Translations under genes and position numbers: made by a program
Assembly: GCF_022539315.1 (NCBI RefSeq)
Contig: NC_066319.1
Span: 26,932,093-26,996,092 of the forward strand
DNA length: 64,000 nucleotides
Source of the DNA: Serinus canaria
Lineage: Eukaryota > Chordata > Aves > Passeriformes > Fringillidae
Direction: 5' to 3'
Notes under the pieces: model-generated
What the model was told of the DNA's origin: nothing
Database searches by the model: none
What the model saw: only the letters and a program-made list of their open reading frames with translations
Shown: positions 26,901 to 37,600 of the stretch, piece after piece
How the letters are laid out: every line of letters begins with the position of its first letter
Numbering within the stretch: position 1 is the stretch's first letter

Positions 26901-29900
26901 TCAAAAGAGACTTTGTAAGGGCTTTCAGACATCTTTGGGCTATCTTGAAATGGCTAAGTTGCCAACCTACTTCTGTCTTTCAAAGCAGGGCTGGTGAATC
27001 TTTTACTTCTGCTTGCCCTCCAGTTTATCAGGAGTAATGGGTTGCAGAGCCATCTGAATCTAAGAAAAAAAAAGCTTTCCTTGTTTTTATTCTCAAATCA
27101 ATATCTGTTTCATTCCAGACTGATGGATTTCTAAAAGACAACAACAATGCAGCCCAGCGTTTGTTGGATGGCATGAATTTCATGGCCCAATCAGTATCTG
27201 AACTTAGCCTGGGACCCACAAAAGCTGTGACCTCCTGGCTGACAGACCAGATTGCCCCAGCTTACTGGAGACCCAACTCTCAGATTCTGGTAAATAGCAG
27301 CTGCTGGAGAGAAAGGCTTTGCCTAGCTAAAACCCCTTTTCCTTACTCTTTAAGTAAGAAAGTACTTTGCAGATTCTAAATGCTTCTTTGTTTTACTGCA
27401 GCAATCCCTACTCCTACAACTTTGAAAAAACTGAAGTGCTCTCTTCTCTTCCCATTCTTGACTTAAAGAAAAATTAAGAACAGAGACTTGGCCCAGCCCT
27501 GATAAAGAGACGGTTTCTCCCTGCTCTTTGTGAGCTACTATCCCAGCAATATTACAGAAAATCCTGGCTTGCATGAACTTGTTTTTCAAAGCAAATAATC
27601 AACATCTTAAATCTGGCCACTGCAGTTGATAGTATTATTTTTATAGATTAAACTCCGGTTTCATACCAGATGCAAAAAGCTGACCCAAACAGTTCAACTA
27701 GGAAAGGATTCCGTGTGTCTTGTGGGAACACAGATTCTTCTTCAATTAAAACTGCCTTCTGAATTCTTGCCCCACACAAAGGTCAAATATCCATCATTCA
27801 GCCCTGCATGTTATGGCTGTGTTTGTTTGTGACTGTGAACAAAGGGATCGTAGCAATATATTAGCTTAATCAATATACACCTACTGTTCTAAATCACTTC
27901 CCTGGGGTAAAGTTATGGGGCTGATAGCACCCAAGTCTTGTGTGTAACTGTATTATTCACAATTTCAGTCTGAAGCTTGCCATCCTGGGCTTCTGCTCTC
28001 TATTTATTACTTCAGGAAGATCAAATTAACAGTTCTTCCTTCTGTGTTGTTCTGATTAGAGTTGTAAGAAGTGCAACACGCCTTTCAAAGATAATGACAC
28101 AAAGCATCACTGCCGGGCCTGTGGGGAGGGCTTCTGTGATGGCTGTTCTTCCAAGACCCGTCCAGTGCCTGAGCGAGGCTGGGGACCAGCACCAGTGCGT
28201 GTGTGTGACAACTGCTATGACAACAGGGGCATCCAGTTAGGTAATCTTGAGTTGATCGTGACAGAACTATCCCTGAGCACTAGCCTGAAGTCTTTGTCCC
28301 TAATGTCTGGATCACAACCATTTTTAGTGGGTGTAGACAGTGTTGTTCACACTGGGTTTCCAAACAGTTTTTGGTAAGGAAGCTAAAGAGGTCAATTCCT
28401 TTTGGAAGAAAGATGACCCTACCAGACACCTGAACTGCTGACAAAATTATTTTCTAATTGTATCTTTACTTTGTTTTCCTAGCAACTGCTAATGGTCTGA
28501 TACTAACATTAGAGCAGGGGTGCTTATGTTACAGCAGACTATATATTTTGTCCATTATTGCTAAAATGAACACTCTGCAATCCAGGATAGTGGATGGGGA
28601 ACATAAAGGCTGAGGAGAGATTACAACTTGCCTTTTATGTTTGCTGCTGGTTTTGTTAATGTAAATTAACTGAAACGTGGCCAAAAGGTTGGTGGATTTA
28701 GGTGTTGAGCCCTTCACTCTTGTGTCATGCAGACGTGGCTGAACTGCCTTCAGATGAGGAAGGGGGTACACTTATTGCCAGGAAGGTGGGGGAAGCTGTG
28801 CAAAACACACTTGGAGCGGTGGTGACAGCCATGGACATTCCCTTAGGTGAGTTCTCTTCTGTTCTGATGGGCTTTTTTTGTCTAAAGGCATTTTTGTTTT
28901 CAAAGAGCAAAACTTGTTATTAAACTTCAAGAGTTTGTGTGACAGGCTGGCACCTCTGATACCACTGTTGGTTGAGAGTTCTACAGCCCTCTAGACCTCT
29001 TCTGCTTGATGTTTCCTCTTGGTTTTCAGCATGTTGTTTCTGCAGATAACACTTTCTCTTTTCACCCTGTTATGCAAAACTGTGCATCAAGCTGTGAGTA
29101 ATTCATGCTCCCCTGATGGATTCACTGCAGTGACCTGCCATTTGAAGTTCCCTAAAGATTGGCCAATTAGGAAGCATTTTATCAGGTTTGGTTTTCTTTT
29201 AGAGATGCTGCGTGCCTTTTAAATGTGATCATGAATATGGCTGGTACTTCTTGGTACTTCTGAGGTGAGGGCTGAGAATTTGAAGCTGTCCAGGTTGGTA
29301 AGGATGAGAAAGTGTAATTAGTAGTCTCATCTTTCATGGTGAGCTTAGTGCAGGGAACCTCTGTGTTGAGTGGCAGTTAGGTATGTCAGCAAACATTTCA
29401 CATTTGAATCTTCTGTTGTACTTGACTTCCTACTCATTGCACAGATCATTGTTCAGCTGCTTTGCCTACAGCATGTCCAGCCTTCACCTTTGTGGGTGTT
29501 TGCTCTCTGATTCAATGAAGGGCAGAATAAATCCCTTTCTCGGTTCAGACAGGACATGCATTTCTGAATATTTGATTTGGTGACTTGGCGGTTTTTTTGG
29601 CCACAGCTGAAACTGAAGGTAGGGAAAAAGCAAGTGTCTTAACCTCTGGAAGAGTCTGAGTAAGAGAAGATGCCACTATTAAAAGAGACACAGTTTACTC
29701 TTTGAAGAGAGGCAGAATGTGGGAGAATGGTAGAATACTCTAAATGGCTGCTCATTGCATTGAAGGATTCTGTCAGTAGGTCACGTTCCCCTTAATGGCA
29801 GCGGTATGACTTGCAGTGTGTGAGTGCCTCCACTGGAGTACATTCTTGATATGCTCATGTTCATGGATTATTTTGTTCTCCCTCTTTCTCATCCCCCACC

Positions 29901-30148
29901 TCACTTCCTCCCTAGGTCTGGTAAAAGATGCTGCCCGACCTGCATACTGGGTGCCAGATCATGAAATCCTGCACTGCCACAATTGCCGGAAGGAATTCAG
30001 TATCAAACTCTCCAAGCACCACTGTCGGGCTTGTGGCCAGGGATTCTGTGACGAGTGCTCACACGACCGCAGAGCGGTTCCCTCTCGCGGATGGGATCAC
30101 CCAGTCCGAGTTTGTTTTAACTGCAATAAAAAGCCTGGTGACCTTTAA
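8489..30148 (+). CDS. ZFYVE1: ZFYVE1 / DFCP1, zinc finger FYVE domain-containing protein 1 (whole gene, 11 coding exons)
   Basis: CDS is join(8489-8986, 20693-21197, 22996-23210, 24886-24992, 25793-25901, 26469-26566, 26665-26782, 27119-27289, 28060-28240, 28733-28846, 29916-30148): 2349 nt, 782 aa, all GT-AG and all in phase (human about 777 aa). Domains seen: Cys/His-rich N-terminal zinc-binding region (about 18-130); P-loop ATPase module with Walker A GNTGDGKS at 192-199 (Lys198), DTEG at 240-243 and Arg271; a Cys-rich middle part known in mammals to target ER/Golgi; two C-terminal FYVE fingers with KHHCR at 622-626 and 739-743. Known role: PI3P-binding marker of omegasomes, the ER sites of autophagosome formation, also on lipid droplets; its ATPase activity acts in selective autophagy. 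Start chosen because MSA..CQESY matches the mammalian N terminus. The bird protein is about five residues longer, partly from an acidic run before MDEETKR. Confidence 0.97.
8987..20692 (+). other. ZFYVE1: ZFYVE1 intron after coding exon 1 (11.7 kb)
   Basis: This is the largest intron of the gene. No exon was recognised inside it. It holds a short GT repeat at about 14204-14218, a possible degraded CR1 tail near 17101-17150, and a short imperfect direct repeat at 19289-19342. Its 3' end (TTTTGTTTTGGAAG) is a normal pyrimidine tract and AG. Confidence 0.7.
17101..17150 (+). mobile_element. Possible CR1 3'-tail fragment
   Basis: The segment reading GAGCTCCTGAGGTCAC followed by TTCAACCTGAATTA resembles the 3' end of avian CR1 LINEs. 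It is short and diverged, so the call is tentative. It lies in the first large ZFYVE1 intron. Confidence 0.35.
20693..21197 (+). CDS. ZFYVE1: ZFYVE1 coding exon 2 (residues 167-335, ATPase core)
   Basis: Encodes the P-loop module: Walker A GNTGDGKS (Lys198), DTEG at 240-243, and YRTRADR with Arg271. Lys198 and Arg271 correspond, by a five-residue offset, to human Lys193 and Arg266, residues I recall as important for ATP handling. The donor is TCTG|GTGAGT, phase 1. An open frame extends upstream into the intron to 20540, but the AG at 20691-20692 and homology fix the start. Confidence 0.96.
21460..22000 (-). mobile_element. Avian endogenous retrovirus LTR fragment (reverse orientation)
   Basis: From memory this stretch matches an LTR family common in bird genomes: the CTGGGTGCCGGGCACCCGCC palindromic motif at about 21518-21537, TCACTCCCCTCCAC at 21549-21562, a GAGAGAAAATATAATGAAAAG segment, and later CCCTCCCATGGGAGACAG. 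It lies wholly inside the ZFYVE1 intron between coding exons 2 and 3. No retroviral gene is intact or recognisable. Both ends and the exact family are uncertain, as is the inferred antisense orientation relative to ZFYVE1. Confidence 0.6.
22996..23210 (+). CDS. ZFYVE1: ZFYVE1 coding exon 3 (residues 335-406)
   Basis: Starts after TATATATAG by completing an Asp codon and encodes HPSEVPEKLIQDRFRKL through GVIYKALK. This is the helical extension of the ATPase module and is nearly identical to mammals. The donor is AAAA|GTAAGT, phase 0. Confidence 0.96.
24886..24992 (+). CDS. ZFYVE1: ZFYVE1 coding exon 4 (residues 407-442)
   Basis: Encodes ALSDRFSGEIPDDQMAHS through CSSVCLSCG. It starts after GACAG and ends at TGG|GTAAGT, phase 2. 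It begins the Cys-rich central region associated with ER/Golgi targeting in mammals. Confidence 0.95.
25793..25901 (+). CDS. ZFYVE1: ZFYVE1 coding exon 5 (residues 442-478)
   Basis: Begins after TCTCAG and encodes CGCKKSMNHAKEGVPHE through YDNRVYTCK. The first complete codon is Cys (C443), where the human protein as I recall it has Val (CGVGCKKS), giving one extra cysteine in a Cys-rich region. The donor is CAAG|GTGAGA, phase 0. Confidence 0.95.
26469..26566 (+). CDS. ZFYVE1: ZFYVE1 coding exon 6 (residues 479-511)
   Basis: Encodes ACYERGMEVSVVPKTS through LGLAKYAWSG. Bounded by TTGTAG and AGG|GTGAGT, phase 2. The intron that follows is only 98 bp. Confidence 0.95.
26665..26782 (+). CDS. ZFYVE1: ZFYVE1 coding exon 7 (residues 511-550)
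   Basis: Encodes YVIECPNCGVVYRSRQYW through EIEHVWPG, with a CxxC zinc-knuckle pair (CPNC). Acceptor TGTGCAG, donor GGG|GTAAGT, phase 0. Confidence 0.95.
27119..27289 (+). CDS. ZFYVE1: ZFYVE1 coding exon 8 (residues 551-607)
   Basis: Encodes TDGFLKDNNNAAQRLLDG through AYWRPNSQIL. The WRPN at 600-603 is the lead-in of the first FYVE finger, where a canonical WxxD would have Asp. The human protein has the same variant, so this is a family feature. Donor CTG|GTAAAT, phase 0. Confidence 0.95.
28060..28240 (+). CDS. ZFYVE1: ZFYVE1 coding exon 9 (first FYVE finger, residues 608-668)
   Basis: Encodes the first FYVE zinc finger: CKKC, then KHHCRACGEGFCDGC, then VRVCDNC, giving eight zinc ligands in four CxxC pairs. 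KHHCR at 622-626 is the phosphoinositide-contact motif. Donor TTAG|GTAATC, phase 1. Confidence 0.96.
28733..28846 (+). CDS. ZFYVE1: ZFYVE1 coding exon 10 (inter-finger linker, residues 668-706)
   Basis: Links the two FYVE fingers: DVAELPSDEEGGTLIARK through VTAMDIPLG. The first part is diverged from mammals; GGTLIARKVGEAVQNTLG is conserved. Acceptor CATGCAG, donor TTAG|GTGAGT, phase 1. Confidence 0.95.
29916..30148 (+). CDS. ZFYVE1: ZFYVE1 last coding exon (second FYVE finger, residues 706-782, stop)
   Basis: Encodes the second FYVE finger with full signature motifs: WVPD (WxxD) at 717-720, KHHCR at 739-743 and a C-terminal RVC. It ends in NKKPGDL and a TAA stop at 30146-30148. Essentially identical to mammals over this exon. 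Confidence 0.97.
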
Positions 30149-30426
30149 CCCCAGGCTGCTCTCCAGATCTTTGCAATTCTTATGTTCTCAGGGTTACAAA
30201 TGAAAATATCTGGTCTCCCTTTTACCTTCTAACCTGTTGCAGCCAGAGTGCATGTTTCCAGTTTCTGGCCTCCTCTTGTGTTACATCCATCTTGGAACAC
30301 TGGGAATGAGCCTACATTCAGCCTCTAGGTTTTAATTTCAAATTAACTGGGAAAGAGAGGGAGCTCCCTTGTAAATGAGCAACCCAAAATACAGTGTATT
30401 TTATTCCAATTTAAAAAAAACCCCAA

Positions 30427-30450
30427 ATATATATATATATATATATATAA
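30427..30450. repeat. (AT)n microsatellite in ZFYVE1 3' UTR
   Basis: About twelve uninterrupted AT units, some 280 nt downstream of the ZFYVE1 stop codon. Confidence 0.9.
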
Positions 30451-32516
30451 ACTATGTATAATTTAGTACATTAGGAATATGGTTGAAAATGAAGCTTTGA
30501 GTATTCCTAGTTCAAATGATGGATGGTGGTGTTCCTTACTGTATTGGATCAGAATTATGGCCTTCTACTTCTTCTTTTGGAATGTCTTGCTGATCGTGAT
30601 GTCCTGTGAGGAAGGTTTGGACTCTGTGCTGCCAGGAATCTCCAGTGTTGATATATGAATTACACCTGGTAGTTCAGCCAGCTCTGCATCTAGAGGTGCT
30701 GCCCTTCTGGCCATGGAAGATTAAACCCAGATTTACTAACAAGTTTGTTTGAACTTTGATATGAGCAATGGTCTTGCAGTGCAAGAGGTATCAAGTTAAC
30801 ACAGACTCTGACAGAGATGGGTAGAGCTCTGAAAAGTGAAGCAAATCCTATGGCAGGAGGCAAAGCATTCTGATCTTGACATTTCAACTTCAATACCAGA
30901 TCAAAAGGTAGTAGGGCTTTTCTCTCCCTGTCAATGTTTTCATGTACTCAGGTTTTCTTACTCAAGTTTCTCTGCAAGATCATTGCAGTTAAAAGTTTTG
31001 TCCGGAGCAGAAGAAGAGAACAAGTTTTGTAGGCAATTATGAGATACAAAGTTTGAGTTGTTTGGGTTGTGATGACTTTCCTTTTCCCCCACTTTTTAAG
31101 TGATCCTATAGTCTCTGAAGCCTCTGTGTTCTCAGATATGGTTGCATAGAAATTGCACAGATTTGACTTACTTTCTTCTAATATGAACTTACAAATCAGC
31201 CTGGAAAATGAAACCTTTCTTCTTTGCTTCTAGCAAATGGCACTCACTGGACTTCATCTTTTTATGAAAGGACTGCAATGAATTCACTGATTTTATTATG
31301 AAAAGCACCACTTAACCTAAGTTATACTGTCATGTACTGTGGATTTGTGGTTCCACTTATAAGAAGTATGAGACCATTGTGGATTAAACTGCCTAAAATT
31401 CTCCTTTCTTGGCTTACATAGACAAAAATTCTTTTACTACATGAGAGTTGCCTCCTCTTGGAGTGGCTGGAGTTTAATGCAGACTCCTGCAACTGTGGTA
31501 TTTTTTCCTCAGCTTATTAAATGTGCTCTTGTGTGATGAGATGCCCAACACCCTGTTTTAAGACTGTATTATTAAATTAACTGCTATAAAGAACTTTATC
31601 TTCTGAACAAGTGTACTGACTTTCCTTGCAACAAGTGGTTCTCCTTTGTCTCTGAAAGACCGTGCTCACAAAGTGTTTTTCCCTTCACAACTACATCCAG
31701 CCTACACAAGGAAGTAGACTTAGAAGATGTTCCAGGATACCTTCGGTACTGGCCAAGTTTACTGCGGACTGTCTTATGTTTTTGTAAGCAAAAGTCTGCC
31801 ATAAACTTACTGTTGTCCAAGTAAGGGCATGAGTAGGTAGAAATCCTCTCTTAAAAGACGTTCTGTTCATCTAGCATAATTCTGTGCTTCAAAGTATTCT
31901 TTATTTTTTTAATGGGTGAACAATGTGTTCTTGGTTTGTAGGCTGTGCCCTGTGTGCTGTTTATGCATGTAGCTTTACTACCATGTTAATGCACAAAGAG
32001 AAAGCAGCCATGACATTCCTTGTATAAAATCTTTGGCATCTGTTTCAACAACTTGTCTGATTTTTTTTTTCCTTGTCAAAGCAAGAACTACTACTCAATC
32101 AAAAGGAAAATGTATAAACGTTTTTAATATATATGTGGTCTTAGTAACTTAGCAACCTGTCAGTATCAGAGTCCATTCTTCTTGATAGATTATCCTGGAC
32201 CTGAATCTTCTATGATGTTTCTCTACAAAACAAAGTCTTATGTAGTGCTTGAACTGCAGCAGGCTTGGTGTAATTCTTTCTGGAGAATGCTGAGAGGTGT
32301 ATTTGGGATCTTTGTTTTCCAAAATGAAAAAAAAAAAAAAGATTTCAGGTTTAAGGTCCCTGCTGTTTCCTGTACAGAATAGCACTTACTTTTTCTGGTA
32401 CTGTTTGGTGGTGTGAGTACACAGTATAGATTATACTAAATTAAATGGCTTAGCTATTGAAAGGGGATAGATGTTAGCAGAGCCCAATGCTATTCAGTGT
32501 TAACACATTAGGATTC

Positions 32517-32526
32517 AATAAATAAA
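32517..32526 (+). terminator. ZFYVE1: Candidate ZFYVE1 polyadenylation signal (AATAAATAAA)
   Basis: Two overlapping AATAAA hexamers, followed about 15-30 nt later by TGTCTGTGG. This would give a 3' UTR of about 2.4 kb. Confidence 0.4.
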
Positions 32527-33872
32527 AGAGCCCTAAGAGATGTCTGTGGACAGAAAGCTCTACAGAAAATATGAAGGAAATGGAAATCCTGGGGCCTGGG
32601 GAAAAAAAAATCCCTAAAGCCTTATGAGAGCATGTTGTGTTTGGGATCAGACTGTTAATAGAAACCTGTGAGAGTTCTATTCCTGAACTATTGGGAGAGA
32701 TGCTTTGTGTTATGGGTAGCACCAGCCAAGAGTGAGTTTTTGGAAAACCTGTCAAAAGTTCACAGCAACATTGCTGGAGCTATGCAAAAGCCCAAATTGT
32801 GAGTTTCATAACAGTACCATGAGACAGGTCTGACAGTAATGCAACTCCCATGTGAAAAAGTCTTCTGTATTGACAAGGGCAAAGATAGCAGGAGACTATT
32901 TTTCAGGAAATTTCTAGAAGATCATCACTTTGTGTGTTACACTGAAGAGAAACTACCATGAAGTTGTAGTCGGTCATGATGATAATGTGTCCCTGAGGTC
33001 AACTGAAGTTCACTGTAATGTTAATATTTTAGCAGTTAAAATTGCCACACTTACTTGGTAGGATAATTAATTGGTTTCAATTGGTCTGATATGTGACACG
33101 ATAAAAGCCTGTTCTGAGTTAGATTGATGTTGACTGATGTAAAACTCTTGTCAGAAAAATTATGTCAGATTGATTATTGATTATTGTGTCAGATTGAGCT
33201 GCATCTGCACCTCTTCTGATTAGGAAATGCTATGGAAAACATAGAGTAAAATAACAATCATATGAACTAGCCAATGTGCAAAGGTGTGTGCCAGTGAAAA
33301 ACTGAATTCCTTATCCAAAGCACCACAGAACAAGTCTAGACTTGTTGATTGCTCTATTCTGATGGATTTATTTCCATTATGGCTACATATGGCAATTTAG
33401 CATGAAGATTCGTCTTCAAGTAGATGATATGGGTTTCCCTGTCATTCTGTGAAGCAGATTTATGTAAGCTTCATAGAGATGTCAACATTTTTACTTAGAC
33501 TCCCTCTCCAAACCCTGTAGGCCATTCTTGGCTTAAATGTGTACCAGGTGCATGTTGCATCTGAGACTTGCAGCCTGAGGACAGATGGTGGAACAGCATG
33601 GCTACAACATGTAGCTGTTGTCAGGGCAGGAACAGGCTCTAAGCTGGAGTTACTTGCACAAGAAAAACTGCTTTGTTCTTCATTCCCTGCACTGGTTTTC
33701 CTGTTCATTTCTTCTGCCCAGTGCCTTGCAGGTGAAGTTGCACAGGCTCAAGTTGGCCAAGGTATCCTGTACATTCCTATCTGTGTCTCTTGAGAATTGG
33801 ACCATCGGTTGTGTTCTGGAAGACAAGACAACCCTTGCTAGCTTTTGATGTCAACAGGAGTTCGTTTGTGGA

Positions 33873-33878
33873 AATAAA
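33873..33878 (+). terminator. ZFYVE1: Alternative ZFYVE1 polyadenylation signal (AATAAA)
   Basis: A canonical AATAAA with AGGTGTCTG about 45 nt downstream. It would lengthen the 3' UTR to about 3.7 kb. Confidence 0.25.
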
Positions 33879-33899
33879 CACCATCCTTAAGTTAGATCT

Positions 33900-34638
33900 G
33901 CCTTGCATTTATGCCAGGTGTCTGCTAGGACTGTGCTGAGACATTCACAAATGCCCCTGTTGCTTTGGAAGCCTGGACTTTAACATTGCAGGACTCTGGC
34001 TTCCCCACCTAGTTCTACAGACTTTGTTGTCCATATTTTTGCTTTCAGCATAGCCAGCCCAATTAGGTTTAAATACTCATATAATTCAATTTTGGCAGCC
34101 TCTCATCATTTTCATGTTTCATTTGTCAACTGCCATTGTCAGTCACTGTAATGCCATGTATTGTGGCATTGTCCTTGCATTTAATTATTGCTGATGGCTG
34201 TAATATAATTTGGCACCAACAAATATGTCTGCATGCCAGTAATTTGAGAACAGAGAGTGATTTGGACAAGTGATAGAACTGTCTGCTTTCTGTCATCCAG
34301 GTTTCATCCCCCTCCTGTACTTTAGCTGGGCACTCTTTCATGGCAAAACAATGTTGACATATATATTCTGTCAGTAACAGGACATATATTATGTCATAAA
34401 ATTTATTTGTTTGTAGTGCAGGTACATCAAAAATGAAATGATGTCAATGCCAAAATAAATTAAAATTTGCTATGAGGGCTTTCAAAATCAACAGTATAAT
34501 GTGACAAAGACAAAGCTAAAGTAGAATGGCAGCTAGTTAATTATCTCAAAACAAAATTAAAATGCATTCAGGTTTTTAACTTTCTTTTTGTTAGATATAA
34601 CTCAAGCAAAAAAATATACCAGTTTTATATATATATCT

Positions 34639-34669
<31 letters not shown>

Positions 34670-37600
34670 TATGTGGAAGTCCTTATGTAGGAGATGTTTT
34701 AATTGTGGCAATATAGAAGTTCTAATAGTTCTAATTTCAAGAATGCCAGAGATTTCGAAACATACTGATTTCTAATGTTCTGAAAAGCTGGTTAAGTATT
34801 TTTGTTTCTGCTTAAAAGGCAATTTTTCAGCAGCACTGGAGAGAAGCTGGTGCATATGTCTGATGGTGATGTGCAGATGATGACTTGTCAGGAAGGCATC
34901 AAAGTGCTACACAGTGCTAATTATTACACTGATTTGTAAACTGCTTAAACAGTTGGGTCAAGCATCTCTCACCCACCAGGTCCTCACCCCAAAACCCCTG
35001 TCTAGAAAATACTTTGGGCTGGTGTTGACTGCTGGATTCAGCTCACAGTCTATATGGTATATACAGTGTACTACAAGCAGCAAGTGACTGTGCAAGCAGC
35101 CACTAGAGACTGAAGGTTTGGGGACCAAAGCTGAATTCTCCACTGCTAGATTGTAACTTTTCTGAAAGCAGCTTCTGTAAGGGGATACCTTGAAACTGTG
35201 CACACAGTTGGGTTTGAATGCTCCCTTTCTCATAACAAATGCATTATTTTCTAGTCCTGTTAGAATAGGTCCCTCTTAAACTTAAAAATGCAAAAAAGCC
35301 AGTGTGAATTGGTGACTAGTAAATTGAATTTTTTTTACCTCTTAGTTTCAGTATTCATCAGGATAATAAAGGAGAAATGACCATGCATGCATCTACTGCA
35401 GTAAATTGGGACCAAGACCACCACAGAAGACCCAGAAGGAAATCTCTTCCCTGCTTTAGAAATTTCAAGTTAAAATTGAAGTTTTTCTACCTGTTATGCC
35501 TTCAGGTCCTAAAGGGGTTTATGTGTAAAAAGCTTTGTTAATCAGGGTTGAGAGATGACTGATAGCAGCAGGGGCCATGGAACAGAGCGAGGGTGAGACT
35601 GGCTTCTGAGAGAGGTGTTGATGGGAGGCACTGGCATTTTGGCCAGTGAGGAGAGCTGGGTAGGCTGTGCCATGCTTCAGGGAACCAATGGGACCAAGGA
35701 AATGGTGTCTGCTGGATGAGGGGTGCTTCAACCTGGCTTGGAGCACAGTGCTGGCCTTCCTGAAGTTTCCCACTAGTTCAGTCCTTGTTGAGACACAGAG
35801 GCAAAGAAATACAATGTTTTGATACTGTAGCATACAGGAAGAGTGTTGCAGTTCCTTTTAAACTGCTTTAGGGCCCCACTGTTCCTGTGTGATGAAAGAG
35901 ATTATTCAATATACTTTAGCTGCTACCTTTAAACTGCTTGCTGTTTGTCACTGAAGCCAAATTGCCTCTCTTCTTGCCCTGCTTGCCATCGCCTTTTTTA
36001 GTGCTTTTGCAGGCTTAATTAGAAGTGTTGGCTGCAAAAGCACTAGTTGGGTTAATGGGTTTGCAAGGGATGTGTGTGCACTTGGTTCCTGGAAACAACA
36101 GAAAGGAAATTATTTTCTTTTGTTGTATGGATTTTCCCTCAAAGGAACATAGAGATGAAACTATCTTCAATTATGTAAGATGCCTTTCAGCCACAATTCT
36201 TAGTTTGTGTTTCTCATGGTAACTGGATGTAATTGTTGCATGGTCTTGTTCTTGCAGAACAGGAATTACTGGAGTTAAGAGCACTGCAAGAGTCTAAATT
36301 CTAATTTAAATTTTGGAATTAATTCTGCTTTAAGGGATTTCATGATCTTTGTAGGTTACTACTTGAAAATGTTTGAACCACGTGTTTACTAGCAAGATCA
36401 ATATTATAGTATGTTGTAACTGAATTGATTATCAGATGTAATATTAGGGCTTTGCAGTGGGATGGAGTTAACTATACTTCTCTTTTCTGAACAGATGCTT
36501 AGTTGCAGTATGCATTATTAACTAAGGCAATGCAAGTGCTTTTGAAAGTTTTACTGTGTGCATTTATCATTGTGTATGCAACAGAAAATGTCAAAAATTA
36601 ACATACCAATCAAGACAAATCATGTAGTATTTTCTCCACGATTGAAAAGCAAAGCAACCGGGAACTAGGTCCATTGGTTTTCAAAAGGGAATGGGAACAG
36701 CCTGCAAGGCTAACCATTTAGGAGAGCAGGAGACCCCCTGCTCTCATAAACACTGTCTGCAGAAAGAAGGGGCAGTACAGAACTTCTGCTGTGAGCAGTA
36801 TCCACTCTGTTTTGTGTGAGAAAGAAGTGTGTTCCTCTGCAGAGGAACACTAAAGCCAGAGGTATGCGGGGAACCATGGTTGTAAGGAATTAACAGCTTA
36901 GTCTGCCCATGGGAAAACACAAGTTGGCTGTTAATGGGATAGAAGAAAGATTTGGGGGTTTTGAATGTATGTTCAAAGAGGGAAGACACTATTTTGAGTA
37001 TTTGCTGGGATTCATCTTGATTACCCTTGCAGCAGCTATTTCTGACAGAATATATTCACACTGTAAAGTTTTGACACTGCTCCCCAGAGGAGTGTTCCTG
37101 CTCTATTGTCTTCTGTATAGATTTATGGGTAAATGAAATATGAAGAAAGGTTAGGAGGTCACCACACAACACGGGTGTGTTGGTGAGCAAGAAGAACTCC
37201 TGAGAACACAGTCTCTTGGAACAGCAAGCACATTGCTTAGGCCTGAGGGTTGTGAGAGAACAGGAGAAATGAGTATGGAGCCGTGCAGGTCAGAGGAGGT
37301 TTTTACTAGGGCCTACCCTTTCTGGTTTACCTGTATTTGAATAATTCCCTCTTATCCAAAGTCACTTGCAAAACAGGAGAGAGGAATGCATTGGAAAGAA
37401 ACAAAGGCTCTACTAAGGTTTTCATGGGGCTTGTAGAGGGAATCTCCCTGCCCAGTGTCTTGCATTGCAGAGCACTTCTGAGGCTTCCTTTCAGAAGCCA
37501 GAGACACCCTCACGAAGTGTGTTCAGTGAGCTCAGGCCACTAGCAGAGATGCAAAGGAATGATCTGGCTGAACCACCAAGTCCTCAATGAACTCTTGTGG

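Larger units (their letters stand above)
30149..32560 (+). other. ZFYVE1: ZFYVE1 3' UTR (end estimated)
   Basis: No coding sequence follows the stop. Overlapping AATAAATAAA signals at 32517-32526, with a GT-containing stretch after them, are a good poly(A) candidate. A later AATAAA at 33873-33878 is an alternative. An AT dinucleotide run at about 30427-30450 lies inside. The UTR end cannot be fixed from sequence alone. Confidence 0.45.
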